Part shown: positions 8,918 to 18,912 of the stretch, piece after piece
Numbering within the stretch: position 1 is the stretch's first letter
Layout of the letters: each line of letters opens with the position of its first letter
Origin: Paenibacillus lentus
Lineage (GTDB): Bacteria; Bacillota; Bacilli; Paenibacillales; Paenibacillaceae
Assembly: GCF_003931855.1 (NCBI RefSeq)
Contig: NZ_CP034248.1
Coordinates: forward strand, 4,526,001 to 4,590,000
Direction: 5' to 3'
DNA length: 64,000 nucleotides
Position numbers and translations under genes: made by a program
The notes under the pieces: generated by a model
The model's input: the letters and a program-made list of their open reading frames with translations, nothing else
Databases searched by the model: none
What the model was told of the DNA's origin: nothing

Positions 8918-9149
8918 CAGACTTCCTCCCTATTTTTGAATTCATATGAGTGTAAAATGAGTGTGAAAAACGTGAAAAATTACTGGAATAAAGAATGTTT
9001 TCAAAAACCTATTTTCAAAATGGGGGAACTTGCTATAATATATGACTAATGAACCAATGGTTAATAACTTATCTAGGTTTATGGAAGGAGGGTTCTAGCA
9101 ATAAGTATTGACCTACAAGGAACACATAATTTTAGGAGGAAATAATGTC

Positions 9150-10838
9150 ATGCTCGGAATCAAGCACTCAATCAGCCGCAAATTCATGACAACCTTTACC
9201 GTTGTCATCATCTTATCTTCCCTATTGTTTAGCATCAGCTTTTATTTCGTATCCATGGGGATCATCAACAAAAACGTTCTGCCCCAGTTTGACAAGGTTC
9301 TACATACTAGTACGCAGGATATTTATCGCAACCTTAATACAACGATGTCCCTCCAACTGCTCAATGGGGGAGAAAACTCCCGCTTTGGCGTAGAAGCCTA
9401 CTTAACGAAGAGTGTGGAGGATTTTCAATTACATACAGTTTATCTAGTTCATCTTCAAGATGAGCAAGCCACAGTCATTGCGACCAGCTCCGGCTCTACC
9501 CTAGAAACCTCTGACACCATAGCCATTCAAGATGCGATGAGGCAAGCATCAGCTGGCAAAATAGCGATTAGCGAATTATACCAGGACCAATTTGGCTACC
9601 ATAAGACGGCTTATCTCCAGGTTCCAGGAAGTGATCTGCTGTTGGCCGTCGGAATAGATGCTACCTTTATCAAGGAAAAGCAGACGGAAATTTTATGGAT
9701 CTGCCTTGGCATTACTGCCGTAATTATATTTCTCGGCATTACCGCAGCCTATATGGTCAGCAAACGAATTACTAAGCCAATCAGGAACCTGGCACAGGTC
9801 ACGGAGAAAATGGCACATGGCGATTTCCGGCAAACGATTGAGGTTCAAGGCCATGATGAGTTAGCCCAGCTGGCAGCAAGCTTCCGCACCATGACAGAGC
9901 AGCTTAAAGGAATGATCACCAATGTCCTTCATACTTCCCAGACGGTCGTTAATACATCAGACAACTTGCTTGCATCCGCACAAACCTTCGAACAATTAAT
10001 TTACAGCTCAAATGAAGCTACGCAGCAAGTGGAAGCAGGCAGCTCTACGATTGCCACAACTGCTGCAGAAAATGCGAGAGCCATGGAGGAAATTTCTGCA
10101 GGCATTCATCATATCGCGTCTTCCTCGGCAGAAATCACCGAGAAAATTGGGGAAGCATCGGATAAAGCCATATCAGGCAACCAGATCGTTCATGATGCTG
10201 TCACTGAAATGCTCCAAGTCGAGGAAGCGGCCATGGAATCCATGAACCATATTTCGCTCATGAACGAACGCTCCGCAGCGATTGCCCAAATCGTTGGAAC
10301 GATCATGGAAATCAGCAAGCAGATTAACATTCTAGCGCTCAACGCTGCCATTGAATCAGCCCGTGCCGGTGAACATGGAAGAGGCTTTGCAGTCGTAGCC
10401 GAGGAAATACGCAAGCTCGCCGAGCAATCCCGCATCGCTACGGACGAAATCGGTGACTATCTTCTCGCCATTCAAGATGAAGCCAGCAACTCTGTACGTG
10501 CAATGCAGCGTGTCAGCGATGAAATCCAATCTGGAACGTCTCGCGTTAAGAGCGCAGAAGAAGCTTTTTCTCAGCTGGCAGCATGGATTCAAAACATTAA
10601 CTTGACCGTACAATCCATCTCTTCTTCCACCCAACAGGTCTCTGCAAGTGCAGAAGAAGTGACAGCTTCTGTAGAAGAGGCAGCAAATATCACCGCGAAA
10701 TCCCTCGTCACGATCGAGGAAATTGCCCATAACTCCGCAAAGCAAGCGGACGAAATCAATGACCATGCCAATGCCGTGCGTAACCTGCATGAAGGTGCAC
10801 TTTCCTTACGTGAGTCCGTCCGTCAATTTATCATCTGA
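9150..10838 (+). CDS. Methyl-accepting chemotaxis protein
   Basis: A transmembrane chemoreceptor of 562 residues. A first helix near residues 12-35 is followed by about 150 extracellular residues that fit a single Cache-like sensor, then a second helix ([19 protein letters not shown]), a HAMP domain starting [10 protein letters not shown], and a long signalling coiled coil. The hairpin tip that contacts CheA and CheW is clear: [20 protein letters not shown] followed by [19 protein letters not shown] 9150 sits 9 nt after TAGGAGGA; the frame is open further up to 9108 but without a ribosome site. The ligand is unknown. It is a single gene with its own terminator. Confidence 0.92.
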   Translation: MLGIKHSISRKFMTTFTVVIILSSLLFSISFYFVSMGIINKNVLPQFDKVLHTSTQDIYRNLNTTMSLQLLNGGENSRFGVEAYLTKSVEDFQLHTVYLVHLQDEQATVIATSSGSTLETSDTIAIQDAMRQASAGKIAISELYQDQFGYHKTAYLQVPGSDLLLAVGIDATFIKEKQTEILWICLGITAVIIFLGITAAYMVSKRITKPIRNLAQVTEKMAHGDFRQTIEVQGHDELAQLAASFRTMTEQLKGMITNVLHTSQTVVNTSDNLLASAQTFEQLIYSSNEATQQVEAGSSTIATTAAENARAMEEISAGIHHIASSSAEITEKIGEASDKAISGNQIVHDAVTEMLQVEEAAMESMNHISLMNERSAAIAQIVGTIMEISKQINILALNAAIESARAGEHGRGFAVVAEEIRKLAEQSRIATDEIGDYLLAIQDEASNSVRAMQRVSDEIQSGTSRVKSAEEAFSQLAAWIQNINLTVQSISSSTQQVSASAEEVTASVEEAANITAKSLVTIEEIAHNSAKQADEINDHANAVRNLHEGALSLRESVRQFII

Positions 10839-10860
10839 TAAATCCGTACAAATTATGAAA

Positions 10861-10903
10861 AGTAATGCCGTGCTATGGAATAATAGCACGGCATTACTTT
10901 TTA
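10861..10903 (+). terminator. Strong bidirectional terminator
   Basis: AGTAATGCCGTGCTA (10861-10875) pairs perfectly with TAGCACGGCATTACT (10884-10898) across an 8-nt loop, followed by a T run on the plus side and a TTTTC tract on the minus side. It ends the chemoreceptor gene and the convergent cobS operon. Confidence 0.93.
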
Positions 10904-11731
10904 TCTGCCAAAAATAATAACGGCAGCCAATAGCACCACTGCCTCTAACCCTTCATTCAAAGCACCATACACATCACCTGTTAATCCGCCTAATCTCTTG
11001 CTGATCCTAGCCGCCGCCAGCGTGCCGACGAAGCATACAATACACGGTACGATCAAATAATAAATCAAGAAGAGCATCCAGGAAACAGGCGGTATCAGCC
11101 ACCAGGCTACTAGCGTCAATCCGAGCGCCGATAGCAATAGAGCGACTATAGTTGAAATGGTGATATCACCTGCCGTCTGCCCATGAAAGCGCTCCGCAAG
11201 TCCCTCGCCTTCCCGCGCCGTCGGCCAGACTTTTAATGCATAGGTCATAAACCAGCGGCTCCACACGGTTGCCATCAACAGCGCGGCGCCTATGTAGACA
11301 AAACCAGAACCTATTAAGGTTGCCAGAAGAGACATTTTAAAGAGAAGGAGCAATACGCAAGCAATAACTCCCATAGCGCCGACTCGACTGTCCTTCATAA
11401 TCTCCAGCATCTTCTCCCTGCTGCGATAGCTAAGCAGCGCATCAGCCGAATCCATCCAGCCGTCAAGATGCAGACCCCCGGTCAGCCAAATCCAAGCCGC
11501 AAGTGTAACAACTGCCGCGGGCATCGGCGGCAGAAGCCAAGCGGAGAGTGCAGCGACCACGCTGAGCACAGCGCCGATGGCGAAGCCCACGAGCGGATAA
11601 TGCTTCACACTGCGCCTCAGCACCTCTGGCGTGAAATCCACTTCGAGCGGAACAGGGATTCGCGATAAAAACTGGAACGCCGCCGCAATCGGCCGATCCT
11701 TACTTTTATTGCGGTTCATGCTTCTGTTCAT
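10901..11731 (-). CDS. cobS: Adenosylcobinamide-GDP ribazoletransferase CobS
   Basis: CobS joins adenosylcobinamide-GDP with alpha-ribazole (phosphate) in the membrane, the last assembly step of cobalamin. The 276-residue protein is very hydrophobic, with 6-7 helices. The family motif GGLHLDGWMDSADALLS is present, followed by a DSRVGAMGV segment, both typical metal and substrate regions of CobS. Its start overlaps the end of cobU by 4 nt (ATGA). It is the last gene of the riboswitch-controlled run btuF-btuC-btuD-cobT-cobU-cobS and ends at a bidirectional terminator. Confidence 0.94.
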   Translation of the reverse strand: MNRSMNRNKSKDRPIAAAFQFLSRIPVPLEVDFTPEVLRRSVKHYPLVGFAIGAVLSVVAALSAWLLPPMPAAVVTLAAWIWLTGGLHLDGWMDSADALLSYRSREKMLEIMKDSRVGAMGVIACVLLLLFKMSLLATLIGSGFVYIGAALLMATVWSRWFMTYALKVWPTAREGEGLAERFHGQTAGDITISTIVALLLSALGLTLVAWWLIPPVSWMLFLIYYLIVPCIVCFVGTLAAARISKRLGGLTGDVYGALNEGLEAVVLLAAVIIFGR

Positions 11732-12327
11732 AGCTTATACTCCCTGCTCTTTAGTTCGATCGGAATGCCTGCGGTAACGAGAAATACCTGTTTTGCGATT
11801 GTGGCTAAACGCCGATTCATGACGCCGGCCAAGTCCCGATATAGCCGCCCCAAAGGATATGCGGGAACAATGCCACTACCCACCTCGTTGGTCACCACCA
11901 CTATAGTTCCGTTATAACTGGCGATCGCTTCCATCAGCCGATCTATTTCCTCCATTGCCTTGGCCTCACCATCCGTTTGCTCGCCAACAGAGAGCAGAAC
12001 ATTAGACAGCCACAGCGTCAAGCAATCGATCAGTACAGCTGGAGAGGGTTCGACTTCAGGATCAGAATGCGCTGCCCCCATCGCCTCCCGCCCAGTATCG
12101 CTTAGCTTCGTCAGCAAATCGCCTAGTTGGAGCGGCTCTTCGATCGTCTCCCAACTATAATCTGTCGTCTCTCGCCCCTGACGATGCAATGCTATCCGCT
12201 GTTCCATTTCGATATCGAAGGCTTGAGCTGTGGCGATATAATACGCCCTGCCAGCATGCTTCATGCACCAGCGTTCGGCAAAGCTGCTTTTTCCGCTGCG
12301 AGCTCCGCCCGTCACCATGACGATCAC
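11728..12327 (-). CDS. cobU: Adenosylcobinamide kinase/guanylyltransferase CobU
   Basis: CobU phosphorylates adenosylcobinamide and attaches GMP to give adenosylcobinamide-GDP. It is 199 residues long. The P-loop GGARSGKSS lies at residues 7-15. The guanylylated-histidine region is visible as ALHRQGR followed by WETIEEP, and the DCLTLWLSN motif is in the middle. Later residues VTNEVGSGIVPAYPLGR are another family block. It overlaps cobT and cobS by 4 nt on each side, so the three are translationally coupled. Confidence 0.95.
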   Translation of the reverse strand: MIVMVTGGARSGKSSFAERWCMKHAGRAYYIATAQAFDIEMEQRIALHRQGRETTDYSWETIEEPLQLGDLLTKLSDTGREAMGAAHSDPEVEPSPAVLIDCLTLWLSNVLLSVGEQTDGEAKAMEEIDRLMEAIASYNGTIVVVTNEVGSGIVPAYPLGRLYRDLAGVMNRRLATIAKQVFLVTAGIPIELKSREYKL

Positions 12328-13415
12328 TTTGTATTCACTCCATTATCCATGCCAGCCGATGGCTCGCCTGAGGAAATTCCCGCACTTTCAAAGGTAGCCA
12401 TTTCCTTCATAATCCGGCAGGCTCCATCAATCAAATGAAGCGCAAGGGCGCCTCCGGTTCCTTCTCCAAGCCGCATATCAAGCTCAAGCATCGGAGAGAG
12501 GCCAAGCGCCCGCAATACCTGAATATGCCCAGGCTCCTGCGAATGATGGGAAGCAACCATATAATTTACCGTCTCCGCGCATAATTCCTTAGCGATTAAA
12601 GCGGCTACACTGGAAATAAATCCATCGATAACGACAGGACAACGATAAGCTGCTGCGCCTAATATGACACCAGTTAAACCTGCAATTTCCAGGCCACCCA
12701 CTTTGGATAGGACATCCAGTGGATCTTGGGCATCCGGTTGATTCAACGCGATAGCCCGCTCAACTACAGAGGCTTTGTGATGCAATGTCTGCTCATCGAT
12801 GCCTGTACCCCTTCCCACACACTCCAAAGGAGCAATGCCCGTCAGCACGCTCATCACCGCAGCGCTGGCTGTTGTGTTGCCAATTCCCATTTCACCTGTC
12901 ACGAACAATGTTGTACCTTTATCCACAGCATCCTTTACGACAGCAACCCCAGTCAATAGAGCGGCCTCTGCTTCATTACGGCTCATCGCTGGACCAGCAG
13001 CCATATTGGCCGTTCCCATTCTAACCTTACGAACAAGCAGATCCGGGTGACTCAACTCGGCATTAACTCCGACATCCACACACAGTACATCAGCACCTGC
13101 TTGACGGGCAAACACATTAATTGCCGCCCCGCCAGCCAAGAAATTCAATACCATTTGTGGAGTAACCTCAGCCGGAAAAGCACTAATCCCTTCCTCACAT
13201 ACACCATGGTCTGCGGCCATCACGATAATTGCACGCTTATCAAAGCTTGGCTTCACTTGTCCTGTGATTCCAGCAAGCTGAATCGCCAGCGCCTCCAGCT
13301 TTCCAAGGCTGCCCGGCGGCTTGGTCAAACGATCCAAATGCTCCGCTGCCGCTGCCGAAGCCTCCCTTTGCAAAGGCGATACTAACTTGATAACGTCTGA
13401 AACGGAATAACTCAT
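12324..13415 (-). CDS. cobT: Nicotinate-nucleotide:dimethylbenzimidazole phosphoribosyltransferase CobT
   Basis: CobT activates the lower-ligand base as alpha-ribazole phosphate using nicotinate mononucleotide. The protein has 363 residues. Family blocks are LDRLTKPPGSLGKLE at the start, AADHGVCEEGISAFP, GEMGIGNTT in the middle and MRLGEGTGGALAL at the C-terminus, which carries the catalytic glutamate. It sits 62 nt after btuD without a visible terminator, so it should share the B12 riboswitch. No bluB for dimethylbenzimidazole synthesis is in the window; the base would have to be imported or made elsewhere. Confidence 0.95.
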   Translation of the reverse strand: MSYSVSDVIKLVSPLQREASAAAAEHLDRLTKPPGSLGKLEALAIQLAGITGQVKPSFDKRAIIVMAADHGVCEEGISAFPAEVTPQMVLNFLAGGAAINVFARQAGADVLCVDVGVNAELSHPDLLVRKVRMGTANMAAGPAMSRNEAEAALLTGVAVVKDAVDKGTTLFVTGEMGIGNTTASAAVMSVLTGIAPLECVGRGTGIDEQTLHHKASVVERAIALNQPDAQDPLDVLSKVGGLEIAGLTGVILGAAAYRCPVVIDGFISSVAALIAKELCAETVNYMVASHHSQEPGHIQVLRALGLSPMLELDMRLGEGTGGALALHLIDGACRIMKEMATFESAGISSGEPSAGMDNGVNTK

Positions 13416-13477
13416 TTTATAACCCCTTCCTCTAATTTCACTTCAGCACAACTAATCATTAACAGCCACTCTTCCTG

Positions 13478-14263
13478 CTAGATCCCGTGCTCGTTTCGCA
13501 ACAGCAGTTGGGGTACCTGGCGATCCGGATGCATCACGGCATAAGAGTCCACTTCAAAGAGTGACTTCACTATTTCCGGGGCAATAATTTCACTCGGCTT
13601 TCCTCTGGCCACGACCTTTCCTTCACGCAATGCAAGCAGCTTATCACAATACAATGCAGCCAGATTCAAATCATGCATTACTGCAATGACGGTTAATTGT
13701 TCAGCCTGCTGCCAGCTGGAGATCAATTCCATAAACTGCATTTGATAGTGAATGTCGAGATATGTCGTCGGCTCATCCAGCAGGACGACCTCCGGCTGCT
13801 GCGCCATCACTTTGCCAAGTGCAACCCGCTGTCTCTGCCCGCCACTCAGCACATGCAATGGCTTGTTCTCCAGTCCCTGCAGGTCTAGGCGGTTTACGAT
13901 CTCGTCAAGCAACGCCGCCGCACCGTCTCCCGTTTCTTGTCCCCGCCAGTTTTGAAAAGGAAATCTGCCCATTTCCAGAACCTGACGCACTGGAAAAGCC
14001 ATCGGCGGCAAACCATCCTGCTGAAGTACAGCCAGCTTCCTTGACAAAGCTTTGCGTCCATAAGATGGAAGTGACTTGCCCACTAGCGAAATATCCCCAG
14101 CCTCCGGTCTCTCAACACCTGACAAGAGGTTTAACAGCGTCGTTTTTCCGCTGCCGTTGGGCCCGATGATGCCCCAGAACTCTCCCCGCTGAACATGCCA
14201 ATCGACTCCCTTTAGCACCGTTTGCCGACCATAGGTCTTGCATACGCCTTGAACATGAATCAT
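13478..14263 (-). CDS. btuD: Cobalamin/corrinoid ABC importer ATPase BtuD
   Basis: The ATPase of a FecCD-type importer, 261 residues. Walker A is GPNGSGKTTLLNL, the signature is VLSGGQRQRVALGK, Walker B is VVLLDEPTTYLD and the switch histidine is in AVMHDLN. The fold alone would also fit iron-siderophore importers (FhuC), but the B12 riboswitch upstream and the cob genes downstream make corrinoid the likely cargo. The start overlaps the end of the permease gene by 4 nt. Confidence 0.9.
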   Translation of the reverse strand: MIHVQGVCKTYGRQTVLKGVDWHVQRGEFWGIIGPNGSGKTTLLNLLSGVERPEAGDISLVGKSLPSYGRKALSRKLAVLQQDGLPPMAFPVRQVLEMGRFPFQNWRGQETGDGAAALLDEIVNRLDLQGLENKPLHVLSGGQRQRVALGKVMAQQPEVVLLDEPTTYLDIHYQMQFMELISSWQQAEQLTVIAVMHDLNLAALYCDKLLALREGKVVARGKPSEIIAPEIVKSLFEVDSYAVMHPDRQVPQLLLRNEHGI

Positions 14264-15306
14264 TGCAGCTCCTCCATTCTCCGCTTCTTATTACGATATA
14301 GCAAATAAGCAAAGAAGGGAGCGCCCACAAATGCCGTAACAACACCAAGCGGTATTTCTGTAGGGGCAAGCACCGTTCGGGCTGCAAGATCGCTCCACAT
14401 CATAAAGATTCCCCCGCCAAGCGCGGAGAGCGGAATAATCAAACGATAGTCCGGACCGGTCATCAGTCTGATCATATGCGGTATGACCAGCCCAACAAAG
14501 CCGATCACCCCAGACACAGACACAGCAGCCGCAGTCATCAGAGTAGCTACCAGCAGTACAAGCACCTTGGTTCGATCGACATTCAGCCCGGAGTGAGCCG
14601 CATGACGTTCTCCCAATGCAAGCAGGTTCAAGCTACGGGCTTTACTCCACAAAAACAGCATTCCAATGACCAAATATGGGAGAAGGATGATCGTATACGA
14701 CCATCCACGCAAACTTAAACTCCCCATTGTCCAGTACATAATTTCATTGATAGTCTTCTTCGACATTGCCGTTAAAAACGACACAATCGCCCCTAGAAAA
14801 GACTGCATAACCACACCTGACAAAATGAGGCTCTCAATCGGGATTTTTCCGTTCTCCCTAGCGAGCCACATGACAACAAGCAGTGTACATGCACCTGTTA
14901 CAAACGCAACTATCGGGAGCGTGAATACACCGACCAACGAAAACTGCCAGCCAAAAAAAATAAGTGTGGCAGCACCGACCGCAGCTCCCGAGGAAACGCC
15001 CAATGTAAAGGGATCAGCCAGCGGATTGCGAAGCACACCTTGAAATGCGGCACCGGCCACTGCGAGTGAACCTCCGACTAACATGCCCAGAAGTACTCGT
15101 GGCAACCGAACCTGCAGAACGATCTGCTCTGCCGATATATCCCAATCTGATGTTATCAAGCTGCCGATTCCTGGCAGCTGCTGAAGCAAAATACCTATAA
15201 TCTGGCCGGTGGGCAGAAAGACGGATCCAACGCCGATACAAATCAGCAAAGTAACAGCCAGAAGTATCATGCCCGCCACTGCGTATCCTGCCAATTTCTT
15301 CGTCAT
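14260..15306 (-). CDS. btuC: Cobalamin/corrinoid ABC importer permease BtuC
   Basis: A FecCD/BtuC-type permease of 348 residues with about ten helices. Family motifs are QIVLQVRLPRVLLGMLVG near the start, GAAFQGVLRNPLADPFTLG (the ATPase-contact and pore region) and GVIGFVGLVIPHMIRL in the C-terminal half. It overlaps btuF and btuD by 4 nt each. Cargo assignment rests on the operon and riboswitch rather than on the protein alone. Confidence 0.92.
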   Translation of the reverse strand: MTKKLAGYAVAGMILLAVTLLICIGVGSVFLPTGQIIGILLQQLPGIGSLITSDWDISAEQIVLQVRLPRVLLGMLVGGSLAVAGAAFQGVLRNPLADPFTLGVSSGAAVGAATLIFFGWQFSLVGVFTLPIVAFVTGACTLLVVMWLARENGKIPIESLILSGVVMQSFLGAIVSFLTAMSKKTINEIMYWTMGSLSLRGWSYTIILLPYLVIGMLFLWSKARSLNLLALGERHAAHSGLNVDRTKVLVLLVATLMTAAAVSVSGVIGFVGLVIPHMIRLMTGPDYRLIIPLSALGGGIFMMWSDLAARTVLAPTEIPLGVVTAFVGAPFFAYLLYRNKKRRMEELQ

Positions 15307-16328
15307 TGCGGGATCAATTCCGGATAAATGGCTTTGGCAATTTCAATTAACCCCTGAGTAACGCGAGGGCCGGGACGGCTTAATAAATTATCATCAATCC
15401 CAATAACCCGATCCTCCTTGACGGCCGTGATTTGATCCCAACCACCGCGAGTCTTGATCATTTCGCCGATCGTTTTATTGTCCTCATAGCGTATGTTCCC
15501 GCCAAATAAAATAACATCGGGGTTAGCCTTAATAATATTTTCTTCGTTAATTTCATTCCAGCCTTCAAGATCCGATGCTACGTTCTCGCCTCCAGCCAGC
15601 GTGATCAATTCATCCATATACTCGCCTTTACCGACCGTCCAGCCCGGCGAAAACTCAATGTATACTTTTTTGCGTTGATCCGGCGTTAACGTTTTAACAG
15701 CATCCAATACGAGATCGCGTTCTTTTTCCATTTGCCCTACCACTTCTTCAGCTTCTTTTTTCCGGTCAGTGATCTCGCCAATTGCTCTAATATGAGCCAG
15801 CGTTTCTTCCAATTTGTTCGGGTTGGACTGATAAACCTTAACACCAAGATCGGTTAAGCTTTTAACGGTTGCCGGGTCGATCAGGCTGCCCACCACCACA
15901 ACCAAATCCGGCTTTGCGGCGATGACGGCCTCAACGTTAACCTGGGAACCGCCCATTCTTGGCTTATCCTTTACGGCTTCGGGATAATCGTCGTTGTCAG
16001 ATACGCCCACGATTTGTTCATCAAGACCCAAAGCAAATAATCCTTCCGTCTCAGAAGGAGCCAGCGATACGATCCTTTGAGGAGCAGCCTCAAAAGTAAA
16101 CTCCGCACCTGTTGAATCCGTCACCGTCAAAGGATAGGTTGTTTTTTGCGCATCGGATGCTGGCTGCTCCTGCTCGCTCTGTCCCGTTTGATTGCTCTGC
16201 TCCTGCTGGGCAGGTGTACTGGTTGCGTTATTGTCTTGCGTGTCCTTAGTGTCCTTGCCGCACGCTGCCATCACTACGAGTACAACTACTAAAACCAAAA
16301 TACCCCAATAATGCCTAAATTTATCCAT
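15303..16328 (-). CDS. btuF: Cobalamin/corrinoid-binding lipoprotein BtuF
   Basis: The substrate-binding part of the importer, 341 residues. The N-terminus has a membrane stretch and a lipobox VMAAC with Cys23 as lipid anchor. A Gln/Asn/Ser-rich linker (about residues 25-60) leads to a periplasmic-binding domain of the helical-backbone type: the block PQRIVSLAPSETEGLFALG and the later KPDLVVVVG are typical of BtuF. It is the first gene after the cobalamin riboswitch and its terminator. GGAGAGAGAAGG precedes the ATG. Confidence 0.92.
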   Translation of the reverse strand: MDKFRHYWGILVLVVVLVVMAACGKDTKDTQDNNATSTPAQQEQSNQTGQSEQEQPASDAQKTTYPLTVTDSTGAEFTFEAAPQRIVSLAPSETEGLFALGLDEQIVGVSDNDDYPEAVKDKPRMGGSQVNVEAVIAAKPDLVVVVGSLIDPATVKSLTDLGVKVYQSNPNKLEETLAHIRAIGEITDRKKEAEEVVGQMEKERDLVLDAVKTLTPDQRKKVYIEFSPGWTVGKGEYMDELITLAGGENVASDLEGWNEINEENIIKANPDVILFGGNIRYEDNKTIGEMIKTRGGWDQITAVKEDRVIGIDDNLLSRPGPRVTQGLIEIAKAIYPELIPQ

Positions 16329-16398
16329 CCTTCTCTCTCCTTATCGGTATCTTTTAATACCCATAAATTTTAGCTATTAAATGGAAAATTGAGGGAAA

Positions 16399-16428
16399 CA
16401 AGAAAAACCCCATCCGCTCAGGATCGGG
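16399..16428 (-). terminator. Terminator of the cobalamin riboswitch
   Basis: On the minus strand CCCGATCC pairs with GGATGGGG (one mismatch), then TTTTTCTTG. It lies between the aptamer and btuF and is probably the premature terminator used when B12 is bound. Confidence 0.7.
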
Positions 16429-16533
16429 CTACGTCTACAAGACTATACACACTGTTCAAGCATCCGGCTTGTCCAGTATATAGCTCTATCAGCAGAACGT
16501 CTTCCTTTCCTCGAAGGAACGTCTCTTCTTCCC

Positions 16534-16760
16534 GTAGGCAGGTCTCCTGACTCCAGGTTATCGATTCAGCTCGCCTTCCCATCCTCGAAGCTTCACTCCA
16601 ATCCAGGCGTACTGCGCTGGCTATAGCGGTGATTCAACGAATGACAGTGGCATTATGAGCTTCATCCCTGTTTACAGTGGCGGGACCGTGCCGGAATTTC
16701 ACCGGCTTCCCTTTTAACCCGAGACGTCAGTTGTGGATCAACTGCCGATTCGGGACCTAC
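16534..16760 (-). promoter_or_regulatory. Cobalamin riboswitch
   Basis: On the minus strand the conserved B12 box GCCGGTGAAATTCCGGCAC is followed by GGTCCCGCCACTGTAA, then GCCACTG, GGGAAGG and the closing GTCAGGAGACCTGCCTAC, in the order known for cobalamin aptamers. GTAGG at 16756-16760 pairs with CCTAC at 16534-16538 as P1, and CAGTTG/CAACTG forms P2. It precedes btuF by about 200 nt with a terminator in between, so B12 should shut down btuFCD-cobTUS. The TRM11-like gene ends 85 nt upstream. Confidence 0.96.
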
Positions 16761-16845
16761 GGATTCTTTCCATTCATTTCACTAAGCATTCTAGCATTAG
16801 CGTCTGTAATGGATTATAGGCGAAAACCGCCCATCTGACAATCAT

Positions 16846-17802
16846 TTATACCCTCTGCCGCGGCTCACATAACCAAATATGTCTAATGAAAGAACTTTTT
16901 CTGACCGTTCCGTAATCACGAATCATAAGGCCCGATCGAGTCAGTTCCTCCTCAAGCGGTTCCGTCGACACGATGACAGCTCTTTGACTAAAACGCTCTA
17001 TGCTGCCCAGCATTTGTTGACGCTCCTCCGGAGAAAGAACGGAACATAAATTATAGGGCATATCCACGATAGCTGCATCATAAGGCTCGTTCACTTCATT
17101 CAGGTCACCTAGAATAACCCTTCCATCGTCATACCCGAAATGCCGTAAATTCATCTTCGCCCCCCGAACAGCCAGCGAATTAATATCCCTGCCTACAATA
17201 TCGATCCCCATAGATAACGCCTCAACCATCACATTCCCCATCCCGCAGCATGGATCAATCACCTTCACGGCATGCGGATCAGGAACCGCTATGTTGACTA
17301 ATGCTCTAGCTACGGGCGTACTGAGCCCGGTGGAATAATTGCGCGGCTTATTTTTATGACGAAGCCATACCGGCTCCGCTTCATGGAAAATCCCAATCGA
17401 CCAATGACCACGGATTGAGATCAGCCCAAAAGTTATGTCCGGTCTGCGCATTTCCGCCTTGCCGCGAATTCGCCCCCCTATCTGCCGCTCGATGTCACGC
17501 TGCTCTTCATAGGTCCGTAAATCTCCCCGCTTCATACAGATAACTTTAAAGGTTCTATCATTCAAACGCAGCTCAGCGACTTGCGCTGCAATGCTGTCCA
17601 AGCTGTCTCCCGTGAATAATATATCCATTCGAGAAGAAATAAAGGGGCTTCGGCTCAGATCAATCTGCCTAGTCGTTTCTACATACCCTGCGCTTCCCGG
17701 ACGCTGCCCAAACAAAGCTTCCAGCTCCATTTCACACAGCCGCCGCTCATTGTCATGACAGGCATAAATATAAATATACCGATCAATACCATCTCTACAC
17801 AT
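16846..17802 (-). CDS. TRM11-like RNA/DNA methyltransferase
   Basis: A 318-residue SAM-dependent methyltransferase of the TRM11/THUMP-associated class. The C-terminal half has the SAM motif VIDPCCGMGNVMVEAL, then GRDINSLAVRGAKMNL, and the catalytic motif DMPYN, a variant of the N6-adenine/guanine type NPPY (here Asp first). The N-terminal half would be the RNA-binding part. tRNA guanine methylation is the known role of TRM11, but the bacterial single-chain homologues are mostly uncharacterised, so the substrate is unknown. It is located within the B12 salvage locus, between the LLM gene and the cobalamin riboswitch, without an evident link to B12. Confidence 0.8.
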   Translation of the reverse strand: MCRDGIDRYIYIYACHDNERRLCEMELEALFGQRPGSAGYVETTRQIDLSRSPFISSRMDILFTGDSLDSIAAQVAELRLNDRTFKVICMKRGDLRTYEEQRDIERQIGGRIRGKAEMRRPDITFGLISIRGHWSIGIFHEAEPVWLRHKNKPRNYSTGLSTPVARALVNIAVPDPHAVKVIDPCCGMGNVMVEALSMGIDIVGRDINSLAVRGAKMNLRHFGYDDGRVILGDLNEVNEPYDAAIVDMPYNLCSVLSPEERQQMLGSIERFSQRAVIVSTEPLEEELTRSGLMIRDYGTVRKSSFIRHIWLCEPRQRV

Positions 17803-17916
17803 CGTGATTCATGCCTCCACCTTCATCTTCCTGGATTACGCTGTTTAAGCCCTTGGCTAATAACACCTGCACAGTAACCTCTAACTATTAGCCCTGGCAA
17901 TCGTACCGGCATCATC

Positions 17917-18867
17917 CTAGTCTTCCCATTTCTGCAGCGCTTCTGCCAGCAGCCGATACCCCTCCAGCCTGGCTGTATAGTCAGGAATAGGCGAAACGAT
18001 CAGAAACTCATGATTGCTATACTCATGCTGTAACTCCTTAAGCTTAAAATATACGCTATGCGGCATGCCGATAATGTTATGGAATGAACTTCGCCCCGTT
18101 TGGCCTGCAGTATTATCCAACACTTGCTCCCAGTGTGCCGCCTCTTCTTCCGTAGCAGCACATACAACGCTTACGGCAAGCATCGTCTTTGGCTCGCTCT
18201 GCAATGCGGTTGGCCTAAAGCTAGCTCGATAAGAGTCAAGTACATCAGTACCGTCCCGCTCACTCATAAAATGGCCGAAGACATAGCCCGTTCCGAATTT
18301 CGCGGCATATTCAGCACTCTTCATGTTCGTTCCAAGCATCCATACCACGGGTTCGATTTGCGGTTCTGGACGCGCAATTACAGCATGTCCATCATACTTA
18401 TAATTGTTCTGAAGCAGCTCTAGTAACGAGCCAATCGTCTTCGGAAGCTCCGCGACCCGCTTCAGAAAATTGCCGCTCAAAGCCATAACAGCATGAGCTT
18501 CTCCCCCGGGCGCCCGCCCGAGCCCCAGATCGACCCGGCCAGGATAGAGGGCAGCAAGCAGCCGGAACCATTCCGCTACTTTTAGCGGACTGTAATGAGG
18601 CAAGAGAACAGCTCCGGAGCCAAGGCGAATTCTTTCCGTCTTGGCCCCGACATGAGCAAGCAGCACTTCAGGCGAGGAAGAAGCCAAGCCGGGCATATCA
18701 TGATGCTCAGCCGTCCAATATCTCGCATAGCTCCACTTCTCTGCATGCTGCGCCAAGGCCACAGCTTGTCTCAGCGCCTCTTCATCGGTACTCTCCGGCA
18801 AGCGGGGTACCAAATCCAGTACACTAAGCTGTAATGGCATATGTGTACTGGCTGTTATAACCGGCAT
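17917..18867 (-). CDS. LLM-class flavin-dependent oxidoreductase
   Basis: A luciferase-like monooxygenase-fold protein of about 316 residues, FMN-dependent by family. Characteristic blocks are LSVLDLVP at the start, YWTAEHHDMPGLASSSPEVL, GSGAVLLPHYSPLKVAEWFR, and GRVDLGLGRAPGG, as in the MsnO8/YhbW type. I prefer ATG 18867 (10 nt after AAGGA); upstream in-frame ATG 18873 and GTG 18876 are too close to that site. It sits between cobC-like and TRM11-like genes in the B12 locus. It is not BluB, which has a nitroreductase fold. Substrate unknown. Confidence 0.85.
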   Translation of the reverse strand: MPVITASTHMPLQLSVLDLVPRLPESTDEEALRQAVALAQHAEKWSYARYWTAEHHDMPGLASSSPEVLLAHVGAKTERIRLGSGAVLLPHYSPLKVAEWFRLLAALYPGRVDLGLGRAPGGEAHAVMALSGNFLKRVAELPKTIGSLLELLQNNYKYDGHAVIARPEPQIEPVVWMLGTNMKSAEYAAKFGTGYVFGHFMSERDGTDVLDSYRASFRPTALQSEPKTMLAVSVVCAATEEEAAHWEQVLDNTAGQTGRSSFHNIIGMPHSVYFKLKELQHEYSNHEFLIVSPIPDYTARLEGYRLLAEALQKWED

Positions 18868-18912
18868 GCGCATCACTTCCTTATCGTTGTTAGTTCGGCT
18901 ATTTTTGCCCGC

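Noticed and set aside
17917-18867. LLM gene as BluB (lower-ligand synthesis)
   Set aside because: Motifs are those of the luciferase-like fold, while BluB has a nitroreductase fold.
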